A stretch of DNA of 64,000 nucleotides, from positions 151,614-215,613 of the forward strand of contig CAWEWG010000005.1 of assembly GCA_963812795.1 (NCBI GenBank), written 5' to 3'. Numbering within the stretch: position 1 is the first letter of the stretch; every line of letters starts with the position of its first letter. The position numbers and the translations under genes are program-made. The stretch is from Hyphomicrobium_A sp963812795 (GTDB taxonomy: Bacteria; Pseudomonadota; Alphaproteobacteria; Rhizobiales; Hyphomicrobiaceae). This document shows positions 16,336-30,613 of this stretch, piece after piece. Under the pieces are notes generated by a model. That model did no database searches. It saw only the letters and a program-made list of their open reading frames with translations, and had not been told where the DNA came from.

Positions 16336-16733
16336 GGAATTTTGCTCGCTAGTCGTTCGTTAGCGTTGCCAACTTCGCCCTCAAGCAAGTTATCGATCCT
16401 TAGCTGTCTCTCTGATCTCAGCTTCCGTACCGTCTGCCAATCTACAGGAATTTCTGCTGGCTAATCTCTGAGGTCTAATTCCACAGGCGGCGAGGCGTAC
16501 CGCACCCCCTCGGTACCCCCCAAGCAGGCATCGTTCCCCAGGCGAAAGCAGTCGAGCAGATGGCTGCAGCAGCCCGGCTTAGCGCAGTTGGTTTGGTAGC
16601 TTGCTCAGCCAGACGTTGACCCGCAGGCGAGGCTGGCACTGGGTATGGGCCTAGGGGCCGCACGTGTAGCCGTCCACGGCAGCCGCTTCATCCATCGTGG
16701 CCGTGCAACAGTCATGAGTACCCCTGTGTTTAT
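16336..16733. other. gene-poor stretch next to tRNA-Thr, possible ORF remnants
   Basis: There is no intact gene. Two plus-strand frames overlap: one reads GTPQAGIVPQAKAVEQMAAA, and the other ends about 16760 with DPQARLALGMGLGAARVAV and runs into the tRNA. Their composition is protein-like, so this may be another frame-broken gene. I see no direct repeat of the tRNA 3' end that would mark an attachment site. Confidence 0.35.
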
Positions 16734-16809
<76 letters not shown>

Positions 16810-16970
16810 TCGCGCGAGGCACGCTGCTTATATCGCGCTGATCTTACGACAGCCAGACGTCCTGCCTCCGCCGCCATCGCGCCGTCGCGGGGCGGCGGTT
16901 AGCCCTTCATTAGCCATATCCTGACAAGGTGGAAAGAGTTGCGTCAGTTTATCATGTCGAGGGTTTGCGC

Positions 16971-17330
16971 ATGCGTCTCAAGACTTCGTTCGCCGCTATC
17001 GGCGTCGCCATTCTCATGGGCGTCGTCTCGGCCCCCGCTGAAGCGCGGGGCTGGTGCCGGGGTGCCCCGGCAGGCTGGTGCGGGCCCCAACCCGTCAGCC
17101 ACTTCATCTACTACCCCCGCTACTCCAATGTGTATCAGTACGCCACGCTGGTTCCCTATCCGGGCGCCTACAGATACATGCCGGCCGGCTACGACGATCG
17201 CTACTACCGCCCCTACGGGCAGTATGCGCGTCGCTTCTGGAGACCGCGCCGCGCCTATGGGCCTGCCTACGTCGCTTATCCCGTTGCCGCGCCGGCTCCC
17301 GGTTGCTGTGGCGGCGGCTTCTTGAAGTAA
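16971..17330 (+). CDS. small secreted Tyr/Pro/Gly-rich protein
   Basis: A 119-residue protein with a signal peptide (TSFAAIGVAILMGVVSAPAEA). The mature part is rich in Tyr, Pro, Arg and Gly (for example YYPRYSNVYQYATLVPYPGA and DDRYYRPYGQY), with a Cys pair near the start (WCRGAPAGWCG) and CC near the end. Such low-complexity secreted proteins are common in Hyphomicrobiales and are thought to be surface or envelope associated, with no known activity. ATG 16971 has GAGGG eight bases upstream; a longer start at GTG 16929 lacks signal-peptide logic. Confidence 0.68.
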   Translation: MRLKTSFAAIGVAILMGVVSAPAEARGWCRGAPAGWCGPQPVSHFIYYPRYSNVYQYATLVPYPGAYRYMPAGYDDRYYRPYGQYARRFWRPRRAYGPAYVAYPVAAPAPGCCGGGFLK

Positions 17331-17484
17331 GGCGGTCACGAAGCGGCCGAACTCGGTCCGCGGTCAGGCCACATTCGTGTGGCGAGGCTTAGCGCAGAGA
17401 GAGGAACAAGGCGTGCAGCGCCGCGTTTCTCTCTCGCGATGCGCGATGCCGCTCGGGACGCGGTACAGATTTGGGAGACGTGGC

Positions 17485-17820
17485 ATGATCAAACAGATCC
17501 TGCACCCGTTGATGGCGTTAGTGCTGGCAGCCGGCCTTGCCAGCGCAACAGTACAAGAGGCTCAGGCCGGAAGAGGTCGCGGGATTGCCGCCGGTGTCGC
17601 GGCCGGAATCATCGGCCTCGGCATTCTAGGCGCGGCTGCGAGCGCGCGCGGTCGCGGCGGCTACGGCTACGACTACGACGACTACGGGCCGGAACCGGCC
17701 TGCTATCGCGGTCCGCGCCGTTGTGACTGGGAGAACCGGCGCTGCTTTGAAAACCGCTATGGCGATCTAGTATGCCGCGGTGGTGATTATGTCTGCCGCA
17801 GTCCCCTGATCTGCGACTGA
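17485..17820 (+). CDS. small secreted protein with glycine-rich segment and Cys-rich C-terminus
   Basis: A 111-residue protein with a signal peptide (LMALVLAAGLASATVQEAQA) followed by a second hydrophobic Gly/Ala segment IAAGVAAGIIGLGILGAAAS that may insert in a membrane. A Tyr/Asp/Gly tract (YGYDYDDYGP) leads to a C-terminal domain with six cysteines (PACYRGPRRCDWENRRCFEN, VCRGGDYVCRSPLIC), probably disulfide bonded. GGGAG precedes ATG 17485. A strong terminator follows. Resembles many small rhizobial envelope proteins; role unknown. Confidence 0.72.
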   Translation: MIKQILHPLMALVLAAGLASATVQEAQAGRGRGIAAGVAAGIIGLGILGAAASARGRGGYGYDYDDYGPEPACYRGPRRCDWENRRCFENRYGDLVCRGGDYVCRSPLICD

Positions 17821-17844
17821 CCGAAGAGCGATTGAAGACGACGC

Positions 17845-17880
17845 AAGGCGATGGGGCAATCCTGTCGCCTTTTCGTTTTT
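17845..17880 (+). terminator. intrinsic terminator
   Basis: AAGGCGA at 17845-17851 pairs with TCGCCTT at 17865-17871 and is followed by TTCGTTTTT. It lies 25 bases after the stop of the secreted-protein gene and just before the stop of rlmB on the other strand, so it may serve both. Confidence 0.75.
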
Positions 17881-17882
17881 GG

Positions 17883-18725
17883 TCAGCGTCGTTTCCAGGC
17901 GGCGTGATGCAGGGCGATGGCTGCCGCATTCGAGACGTTGAGGCTGCCGATGGGTCCGCTGGTCGCGATACGCACCAAGCGATCGCAGCTGTTGCGTGAA
18001 AGCTCGCGCAGGCCTTTGCCTTCCGCTCCCAGAAGTAACGCCACGCGGCCCGTGAACGGCTCGTCCTCGATCAGCTTCTCGGCGTCGCCGTCGAGGCCGA
18101 GCGTCGTGCAGTAGTGCTCCTTCAACTCGGCGATGGCGCGCGCCAGGTTAGGCACCAGCGCGACCGGCACGATCTCCAAGGCCCCCGAGGCCGACTTCGC
18201 CAGCGCACCGTCGAGCGGCGGACTGTGCCGGCGGGTCATCACCAGCCCCGCAGCGCCGAAGACGGCCGCCGAGCGCAGGATGGCGCCGACGTTATGCGGA
18301 TCCGTCACCTGGTCGAGGACGACCAGCGGCCCCGCTTCGGCGCGCTCGGCCAGCACGGCAATGTCGGGCTCATCCAGCGGCTCTGTTTCCAGCAGCACGC
18401 CCTGGTGCACCGTGTCCTCGCCCAGCATGCGATCGAGCTCGCGCGGCGACACGCGCTCAGGGGCCGCCTGACGTGCGCTGACGGCCTCGGCCAGGCGGTT
18501 CTCGGCGTTCTCCGTCATCAGCAGCCGCAGCACCTTGCGGGCGTCGTTGCGCAGGGCCGCTTCGACCGCGTGGATGCCGTACAGCTGCACGCGCCCCTCG
18601 TCGAACGGCCGGCGCTCGGGGCGCTGCGGACGGGATTGACGTCCGCCCCCGCGGCTGTCGCGCCGGCCATCGCTGCCTCGCGGCGGCTGCGGGCCGCGGT
18701 GTCTATTCGGGGAGGTTGGTTTCAT
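17883..18725 (-). CDS. rlmB: 23S rRNA (guanosine-2'-O-)-methyltransferase RlmB / TrmH family
   Basis: A 280-residue SPOUT-class methyltransferase. After a basic, disordered N-terminus (about 45 residues of Arg/Gly) comes the ribosome-substrate-binding domain QLYGIHAVEAALRN. The catalytic knot follows with motif 1 DQVTDPHNVGAILRSA (Asn-x4-Arg), motif 2 LLLGAEGKGL and motif 3 IPIGSLNVSNAAAIALH (here SGPIGSLNVSNA). The family methylates G2251 of 23S rRNA with S-adenosylmethionine. ATG 18725 was chosen over upstream starts because the extension overlaps non-coding sequence toward tRNA-Tyr. TrmH-like substrate differences cannot be excluded. Confidence 0.85.
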   Translation of the reverse strand: MKPTSPNRHRGPQPPRGSDGRRDSRGGGRQSRPQRPERRPFDEGRVQLYGIHAVEAALRNDARKVLRLLMTENAENRLAEAVSARQAAPERVSPRELDRMLGEDTVHQGVLLETEPLDEPDIAVLAERAEAGPLVVLDQVTDPHNVGAILRSAAVFGAAGLVMTRRHSPPLDGALAKSASGALEIVPVALVPNLARAIAELKEHYCTTLGLDGDAEKLIEDEPFTGRVALLLGAEGKGLRELSRNSCDRLVRIATSGPIGSLNVSNAAAIALHHAAWKRR

Positions 18726-18878
18726 GGGAATTTTTGGCTCGAAGCAGGGCGCGCATCCTGCCGCTTTTCCATTTGACATCCAAGGGGCCGGTGCGGATAA
18801 AGCGTCCGCCCTGCTGCCCTTTGCGCGGGGCGATTTCATTTAGAGGCCCCGGCGCCCTAGAGTGAAGTCTTGGTGCGG

Positions 18879-18963
18879 GGAGAGGTGCCCGAGTGGCTAA
18901 AGGGGACGGACTGTAAATCCGTTGGCTTCGCCTACGCTGGTTCGAATCCAGCCCTCTCCACCA
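18879..18963 (+). tRNA. tRNA-Tyr (GUA)
   Basis: An 85-base class II tRNA with CCA. The acceptor is GGAGAGG/CCTCTCC, the anticodon stem-loop GGA-CTGTAAA-TCC carries GTA, a long variable arm follows (TTGGCTTCGCCTA region), and the T arm is GCTGG-TTCGAAT-CCAGC. The long variable arm and GUA anticodon agree. Confidence 0.97.
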
Positions 18964-19133
18964 ACCCCTCCTCCATGTCTCTCCGCGACGATGCCGGAGG
19001 TTGGAGCGCTGCTGAGCGATGTTCTCCGGGTGCGATTAGCCATCTCCGCCACCGAGTTGCCATCGAAGAATGAGCCCATCTCGGCGCCGGGATGCTAGCG
19101 ATGCACCTCGGGATGTCCGCTCGAGGGGGCTTC

Positions 19134-20552
19134 ATGTCGAACCTGCCCAAGTTTGTGACGATCGTCGCGCTCGGCGTCGTCGCCGCCGCGTCGGCCGGCT
19201 ACTACGCGCTGACTGGGCAAAAGGGCTCGGACGGCGAGATCGTCATCGCCACCGGCGGCCTACCCCATTACCAGGAGCTGGGCGCGGCTTACCAGAAGGC
19301 GCTCGAGCCGTATGGCGTGAAGGTGATTCTGCGGCCGTCCGCTGAAGGCTTCGCCACCTTGAAAGGTCTCGTAGCTGACGCGCCGGAATTTGACGCCGGG
19401 TTCGTCAAGGGCGGGCTCGTCGGCAGCATGCAGGGCCGGCTTGCGCGCAGCAAGGCGCAGGACTGGCAGAGCAAGCAGCTCGGCAAGCTGCGCTCGGTCG
19501 GACGATTGTTCTACGAGCCGATCTGGGTCTTCGTGCGCGCGGACCTGATAGGCGATAGCCTGCGCGACCTCAAAGGTAAGCGGATACTGACCGGCACGCG
19601 CGAGAGCGGCGGGCGTCGCATCGCCTCGCAGCTGTTGCGCGCCAACGGCATCGAGGTGTCGAAAGACAATCCGCTGGTCGTCGAGGAAGAATTGAGCATC
19701 GACGGCTCGCAGATCACTTCCGGCAAAGCGGACGCCGCGTTTCTCATTCAGCCCGCCGACACCGAACGCATCCAGAGCCTGTTGCACAACCCCGGCCTCC
19801 GGCTGATGAACTTCGCGCTGGAAGCCGATGCCTATGCGAACCGTTTCCCGGCGCTCGTCAAAGTGATGCTCAACCGCGGCGCCGTTGAATTCGATCCGGT
19901 GACGCCGGCGGCCGACATCACGTTATTGGCGACCAGCGTCGCGCTCGTCGCCCGTGCCGACATCGAACCGTCGCTGATGTCGCTGCTAACGTTCGCGGTT
20001 CTCAACAATCCGCGCTCAGCCTTCGATAAGGCCGGCGACCCGGTGCTGTTCTATCGGCCGGGCACGTTTCCGCATATCAGCGATCCCGAGTACAGGATCG
20101 CCGAGGAGACGCGACAGCTCTATAAGACGGGTGAGCTGCCGATCGCCCTTCGCTCCATCGCACCGGCGGTCAAGGAGGCCGGTTTCTCCTACGCGGTCAC
20201 GGGCTTCATCGCCGACCACGGCGCGCAGACAGTGCTTCTCCTGATCCCCTCGCTGATGATCCTCCTGCCGATGATGCGGGTCGTTCCCAGCGTCTATTCA
20301 TGGTCGGTACGCCGCCGGCTGCTGTACTGGTATCGCCAGCTCAAGGCCCTCGAGAAGAACCTCGATCACCCGACGCAGCGGGGAGATCTCGCCGGCTATC
20401 AGGCCGAAGTCGAGCGGATCGACGCCGGCGTTCGCCGCATCCGTTATCCGCTGAACTTCTCCGATCAGTTCTATCACCTGCGGGTGCACATCGATCTCGT
20501 ACGCCAGCGACTGTTCCAGAAGCCGCATGCGGTGCGCATCGCCGCCGAATAG
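19134..20552 (+). CDS. TAXI family TRAP transporter solute-binding protein, membrane anchored
   Basis: A 472-residue TAXI-type substrate-binding protein. An N-terminal membrane/signal segment (FVTIVALGVVAAASAGYYAL) is followed by the binding domain (IVIATGGLPHYQELGAAY, SVGRLFYEPIWVFVR, KGKRILTGTRESGGRRIASQ). A second transmembrane helix (TVLLLIPSLMILLPMMRVV) and a 90-residue coiled cytosolic tail follow. No TRAP permease (DctQM) is next to it, as is usual for this orphan, double-anchored subtype in Hyphomicrobiales, so it may be a sensor or partner of a distant permease. GAGGGGG precedes ATG 19134. Confidence 0.85.
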   Translation: MSNLPKFVTIVALGVVAAASAGYYALTGQKGSDGEIVIATGGLPHYQELGAAYQKALEPYGVKVILRPSAEGFATLKGLVADAPEFDAGFVKGGLVGSMQGRLARSKAQDWQSKQLGKLRSVGRLFYEPIWVFVRADLIGDSLRDLKGKRILTGTRESGGRRIASQLLRANGIEVSKDNPLVVEEELSIDGSQITSGKADAAFLIQPADTERIQSLLHNPGLRLMNFALEADAYANRFPALVKVMLNRGAVEFDPVTPAADITLLATSVALVARADIEPSLMSLLTFAVLNNPRSAFDKAGDPVLFYRPGTFPHISDPEYRIAEETRQLYKTGELPIALRSIAPAVKEAGFSYAVTGFIADHGAQTVLLLIPSLMILLPMMRVVPSVYSWSVRRRLLYWYRQLKALEKNLDHPTQRGDLAGYQAEVERIDAGVRRIRYPLNFSDQFYHLRVHIDLVRQRLFQKPHAVRIAAE

Positions 20553-20564
20553 AGCCGCCGGACG

Positions 20565-22334
20565 TCAGCTTTCCGCGGCGTCCTGGGGAATGGTGAAGCC
20601 ACCTTCGCTGACCATGCGCGAGAACAGCCCGGAGGCGCGGGCCAGCTCGTCGAAGCGGCCGCGCTCGACGATGCGGCCGTTGTCGAACACGAGGATCTCA
20701 TCGGCGTCGGCGACGGTCGACAGACGGTGGGCGATGATAAACGTCGTCCGCCCCTGTCGTAGCCGATCGAGTGCCCGCTTGATGCGCGCCTCGGTCGAGA
20801 CGTCGAGGGCGCTTGTCGCCTCGTCGAGGATGAGGATCGGCGCGTCCTTGAGTATGGCGCGGGCGACGGCGATGCGCTGGCGCTCGCCACCTGACAGAGA
20901 GGCGCCACGTTCTCCGATGACGAAATCGTAGCCGCCGGGTTTGCGCGAAATGAAATCGTGCGCCTCGGCGAGCCGCGCGGCCTCCTCGACTTCGGCGAGC
21001 GTGGCGCCCGGGCGACCGATGGCGATGTTGTCGCCGATGGAGCGGTTGAACAGGCCGGCATCCTGAAAGACGACGGCTATCGACCGACGCAGCGAGGCGA
21101 GCGTCACATCGGCGATGTCGAGCCCGTCGATGAGGACGCGGCCGTCGTCGGGCGTCCGCAGCCGCTGCAGCAGCGACAGCGTCGTCGTCTTGCCCGAGCC
21201 CGTGGGGCCGACGAGCGCGATGGTCTTTCCCGGGCCGGCATGGAAGGAGAGATCGAAGACCCCTTGGGCGGTGCCGGGAAAGCGAAAGCTGACGCCTTCA
21301 TAACGCACATCGCCCCCGACGCCTTCGAGCGCAATCGCGTGTGGCTTTTCGACGATGGCATCGAACTCATCGACAAGGGCGAAGTAGCCCTTGAGCAGTG
21401 GCGCCCGGCGATGGATAGCGGTGACGAAGCCGGTCATTTGATCGAGCTTGCCGATGAGCAGGCCCGCAAAGGCGACGAACGAGACGATCTCGCCAACGGT
21501 CAGCTCGCCCCGCCCGGCCAGGACCGCGCCCGTCGCCAGTACGGCAACCATGGTGATGGTCGCCGCCGAGCGCTGCAGCACGGTGAGCAGGCCCCACCAC
21601 GTCAGCACCGGATACTGCGCGGTGAGGAGATCGCTCATCACGGTGCGCATCGCCTCGGACTCGGCCTTGAGCCGCGTGAAGCTTTGTACCACCGTAACGT
21701 TGGAGATGACGTCCCCCACCCGCCCGTAGACGGCGGAATTGTAGCGCTCGACGTTCGCCTGCCCGCTGCGCGTCTTGCGCATGACGACGGCGTTCATGAC
21801 GACGTAGGCGACCGCCAGCAGCCCCAGGATGCCGGCCATGCGCACGTCCATGCTGATTGCCGTCGGCACCAACAGCACGATGCTGACAAGGGCCGTAAGC
21901 TGCTCACGCATCGCCCCCAGCCACAGCCAGAATAGGCTGTCAGTACCCTGCAGGATCGAGCGCACGACGGCACCGGAGCCACGCTCGGCGTGATAGCCGG
22001 CGGGCAGCGTCATGGCGCGCTCGAAGGCTTCGGCCATAGCCGCCAGATGCTGCCGGTGGGCAAGGCGGTCGGCGAACACGGCCACGCTGGCGCCGGCAAT
22101 GATGCCGAACAGCCCCAGGAGTGCCCATAGGGCAATATAGGGAAAAGCCGCCTCGCCGCGCGATAGGGTATCGACGACCCGGCCAAAAAGGATAGGCTCG
22201 GCGAGTTGGACCAGGCCGATGGCCACCGAGGTTATAGCCAGCAAGGTAGCTAGGCCCCGCTCGGCGGCCAGCATGCCGAGCGCGCGCCTGTAGAGCCTGA
22301 TTAGGTCCACCCGTCGATCGCCCCCCACCCGCAT
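20565..22334 (-). CDS. ndvA: NdvA-like ABC exporter (ATP-binding/permease), probable cyclic beta-1,2-glucan transporter
   Basis: A 589-residue half-transporter with one membrane domain (residues 1-320, six helices) and one ATPase domain. The Walker A GPTGSGKT is at 376-383, the signature LSGGERQR starts at 480, Walker B ILDEATSALD at 502-511 and the His loop is IIAHRLS. The order of segments in the membrane domain (AEPILFGRVVDTLS, DRLAHRQ, LLVPTAISMD, GDVISNV) matches rhizobial NdvA closely. NdvA exports cyclic glucan to the periplasm; the glucan synthase NdvB is not in the window. The start is ATG 22334; an in-frame GTG lies nearby and would also fit. Substrate is inferred by resemblance. 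Confidence 0.82.
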   Translation of the reverse strand: MRVGGDRRVDLIRLYRRALGMLAAERGLATLLAITSVAIGLVQLAEPILFGRVVDTLSRGEAAFPYIALWALLGLFGIIAGASVAVFADRLAHRQHLAAMAEAFERAMTLPAGYHAERGSGAVVRSILQGTDSLFWLWLGAMREQLTALVSIVLLVPTAISMDVRMAGILGLLAVAYVVMNAVVMRKTRSGQANVERYNSAVYGRVGDVISNVTVVQSFTRLKAESEAMRTVMSDLLTAQYPVLTWWGLLTVLQRSAATITMVAVLATGAVLAGRGELTVGEIVSFVAFAGLLIGKLDQMTGFVTAIHRRAPLLKGYFALVDEFDAIVEKPHAIALEGVGGDVRYEGVSFRFPGTAQGVFDLSFHAGPGKTIALVGPTGSGKTTTLSLLQRLRTPDDGRVLIDGLDIADVTLASLRRSIAVVFQDAGLFNRSIGDNIAIGRPGATLAEVEEAARLAEAHDFISRKPGGYDFVIGERGASLSGGERQRIAVARAILKDAPILILDEATSALDVSTEARIKRALDRLRQGRTTFIIAHRLSTVADADEILVFDNGRIVERGRFDELARASGLFSRMVSEGGFTIPQDAAES

Positions 22335-22480
22335 TAGTGCCGTGGCGGCAATGGTATACCGATCTCACAGCGATATTTTTTAAAGCATGGAACGGATCAT
22401 AGTCCCGGCCGTTTTTGTGCCGGGTGAGTGGGCGTAGGCCGCCGGCGACCCTAACATGCGTTCGCTCTGGGAGGGGCTCA

Positions 22481-28774
<6,294 letters not shown>

Positions 28775-28784
28775 GTCTGGCTAG

Positions 28785-30230
28785 ATGAACGGGCGCGAAC
28801 CAGTCAACATTCTGCTCGTCGACGATCAGCCGGCGAAGTTGTTGAGCTACGAGGTGATCCTCGGCGAGCTCGGCGAAAACCTGATCAAGGCGAACAACGC
28901 CAGCGAGGCGTTGGGGGCGCTGCTGAAAACGGACGTCGCTGTCGTGCTCGTCGACGTATGCATGCCGGATCTCGACGGCTTTCAGCTCGCGGAGATGATC
29001 CGCGGGCATCCGCGTTACGAGAAGACGGCGATCATCTTCATTTCCGCCATTCAGGTCACCGACCTCGATCGCATCAGGGGCTACAAGTCAGGCGCTGTCG
29101 ACTACGTTCCCGTTCCCGTGATCCCGGAAATCCTGCGCGCCAAGGTGCGCATCTTCGCCGAGCTGTATCGCAAGAACCGGCAGCTCGAGGAGTTGGCAGC
29201 GGACCTCGAGCTGCGCGTCACCGAGCGCACGGCAGAGCTGGAAAACTCGAACGTGCGGCTGCAGGAGAGCGAGGAACGCCTGCGGCAGGCGCTGACGGCC
29301 GCCAGCATGGGAATTTGGCGCCGAAATCTCGAAACACAAGTCAGCCAGCGCGACGCCAATTTCAACAAGATCCTCGGGTTGGCGGCCGTAGACTCGACGA
29401 CGACGGTGAAAGAGCGCCTGGAGGAGATTCATCCCGAGGATCGCTCTGCCGCGGTCGCGGCGTGGACCCAGGCCGTTGAAGCGCGCGGCGTCTACGAGGC
29501 CGAGTTCCGCATCAAACGCCGCGACGGGGCCATCCGCTGGGTGCGCGACCAGGGCCGCTTCGTGGCGGGTGAGAAGGGACAGCCGGATTTCCTCACCGGC
29601 CTGACGCTCGACATCACCGAGCGCAAGAAGGCGGAACAGGCGCAGGCGCTCCTGATCCAGGAACTGAATCACCGCGTCAAGAATATGCTGACGACCGTGC
29701 AGGCGATTGCGTTGCAGAGTCTCAACGGCGCCCGCAGCGCCGAGAAGGAGCGTTTCCTTTCGCGCATCCAAGCGCTGGCGACATGCCACAACCTGCTGAC
29801 GCGCTCGAGTTGGGAAGGCGCGCAGTTGCGCGACATCCTCGACCATACGTTCGCGCCGCATCGCAGCCCGCAGGCGGCATCGCGCATCTTGCTGGAAGGG
29901 CAAGATACGCTTCTGTCCTCGCGAGATGCTCTTTCGGTGACGCTGGCGCTGCACGAGTTGGTGACCAATGCCGTCAAGCACGGCGCGTTTGCCAACAGCG
30001 AAGGCCGCATCCAGCTGCGGTGGACGGTCGAGCCTTCACCAGCCGTAGCGAGGCTGCACCTTTCGTGGAGCGAGGAGGGCGGGCCTCCGGTGAAGGCGCC
30101 GGGGCACAAGGGGTTCGGATCGCGCCTCCTCAGCTCGCTCGCAGCGCAATCGGGTGCGGCCTATTCGTGTGACTATCCGAGCACTGGCTTCCGCTGTGAG
30201 CTGGCGCTCCCATTAGAGAAGCGAGCATGA
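28785..30230 (+). CDS. REC-PAS-HWE family histidine kinase
   Basis: A 481-residue protein. An N-terminal receiver (residues 1-125, phospho-acceptor Asp57 in VLVDVCMPDLDGF) is joined by a coiled linker to a PAS/PAC domain (about 165-285, ending LTLDITERKKAEQ). A HWE-type histidine kinase follows, with His296 in QELNHRVKNMLTTVQ and the ATPase features HELVTNAVKHGAF and GFGSRLL. HWE kinases are common in Hyphomicrobiales and often take part in stress-response phosphorelays. It follows the giant kinase by 10 bases and overlaps the next gene by four (ATGA), so signal is probably passed among the three proteins. Confidence 0.9.
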   Translation: MNGREPVNILLVDDQPAKLLSYEVILGELGENLIKANNASEALGALLKTDVAVVLVDVCMPDLDGFQLAEMIRGHPRYEKTAIIFISAIQVTDLDRIRGYKSGAVDYVPVPVIPEILRAKVRIFAELYRKNRQLEELAADLELRVTERTAELENSNVRLQESEERLRQALTAASMGIWRRNLETQVSQRDANFNKILGLAAVDSTTTVKERLEEIHPEDRSAAVAAWTQAVEARGVYEAEFRIKRRDGAIRWVRDQGRFVAGEKGQPDFLTGLTLDITERKKAEQAQALLIQELNHRVKNMLTTVQAIALQSLNGARSAEKERFLSRIQALATCHNLLTRSSWEGAQLRDILDHTFAPHRSPQAASRILLEGQDTLLSSRDALSVTLALHELVTNAVKHGAFANSEGRIQLRWTVEPSPAVARLHLSWSEEGGPPVKAPGHKGFGSRLLSSLAAQSGAAYSCDYPSTGFRCELALPLEKRA

Positions 30231-30601
30231 CAAACCTGCTGACAGGCAAACGCGTGCTGGTCCTCGAGGATGAGCCGCTTATCGCAATGGTCCTTGTCGA
30301 TATCCTCGAGGAGGCCGGCTGCACCGTCGTCGGCCCGGCGCACGACGCCGAGCAGGCGGCGAAGCTGATCGCCGAGAGCCGCATCGACGTCGCCGTGCTC
30401 GATGTCAATCTCGGCTCGGGACACACATCGGCGCCGATCGCCGACAGCCTAAGGGGCTCAGGGACCCCATTCATATTCGCGACCGGCTACGGCGAGATGG
30501 GTCTGCGCATCTCCGACCGGGACCAGCTTCGCGTGGACAAGCCGTACTTTGCCCCTACTATCCTGGCGACCGTCGCCGCGGCGCTGGAAGCGGCAGCGTG
30601 A
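30227..30601 (+). CDS. single-domain response regulator
   Basis: A 124-residue receiver with no output domain. Features are the acidic pocket VLVLEDEPLIAMVL, phospho-acceptor Asp59 in VAVLDVNLGSG, the Thr/Ser position FIFATGYGE, and Lys in VDKPYF. It belongs to the HWE-partner type. The start overlaps the preceding kinase stop (ATGA at 30227-30230), which implies coupled translation and a shared relay. It probably acts as a phosphate shuttle or sink. Confidence 0.9.
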   Translation: MTNLLTGKRVLVLEDEPLIAMVLVDILEEAGCTVVGPAHDAEQAAKLIAESRIDVAVLDVNLGSGHTSAPIADSLRGSGTPFIFATGYGEMGLRISDRDQLRVDKPYFAPTILATVAAALEAAA

Positions 30602-30613
30602 TGCGCCCGCACA

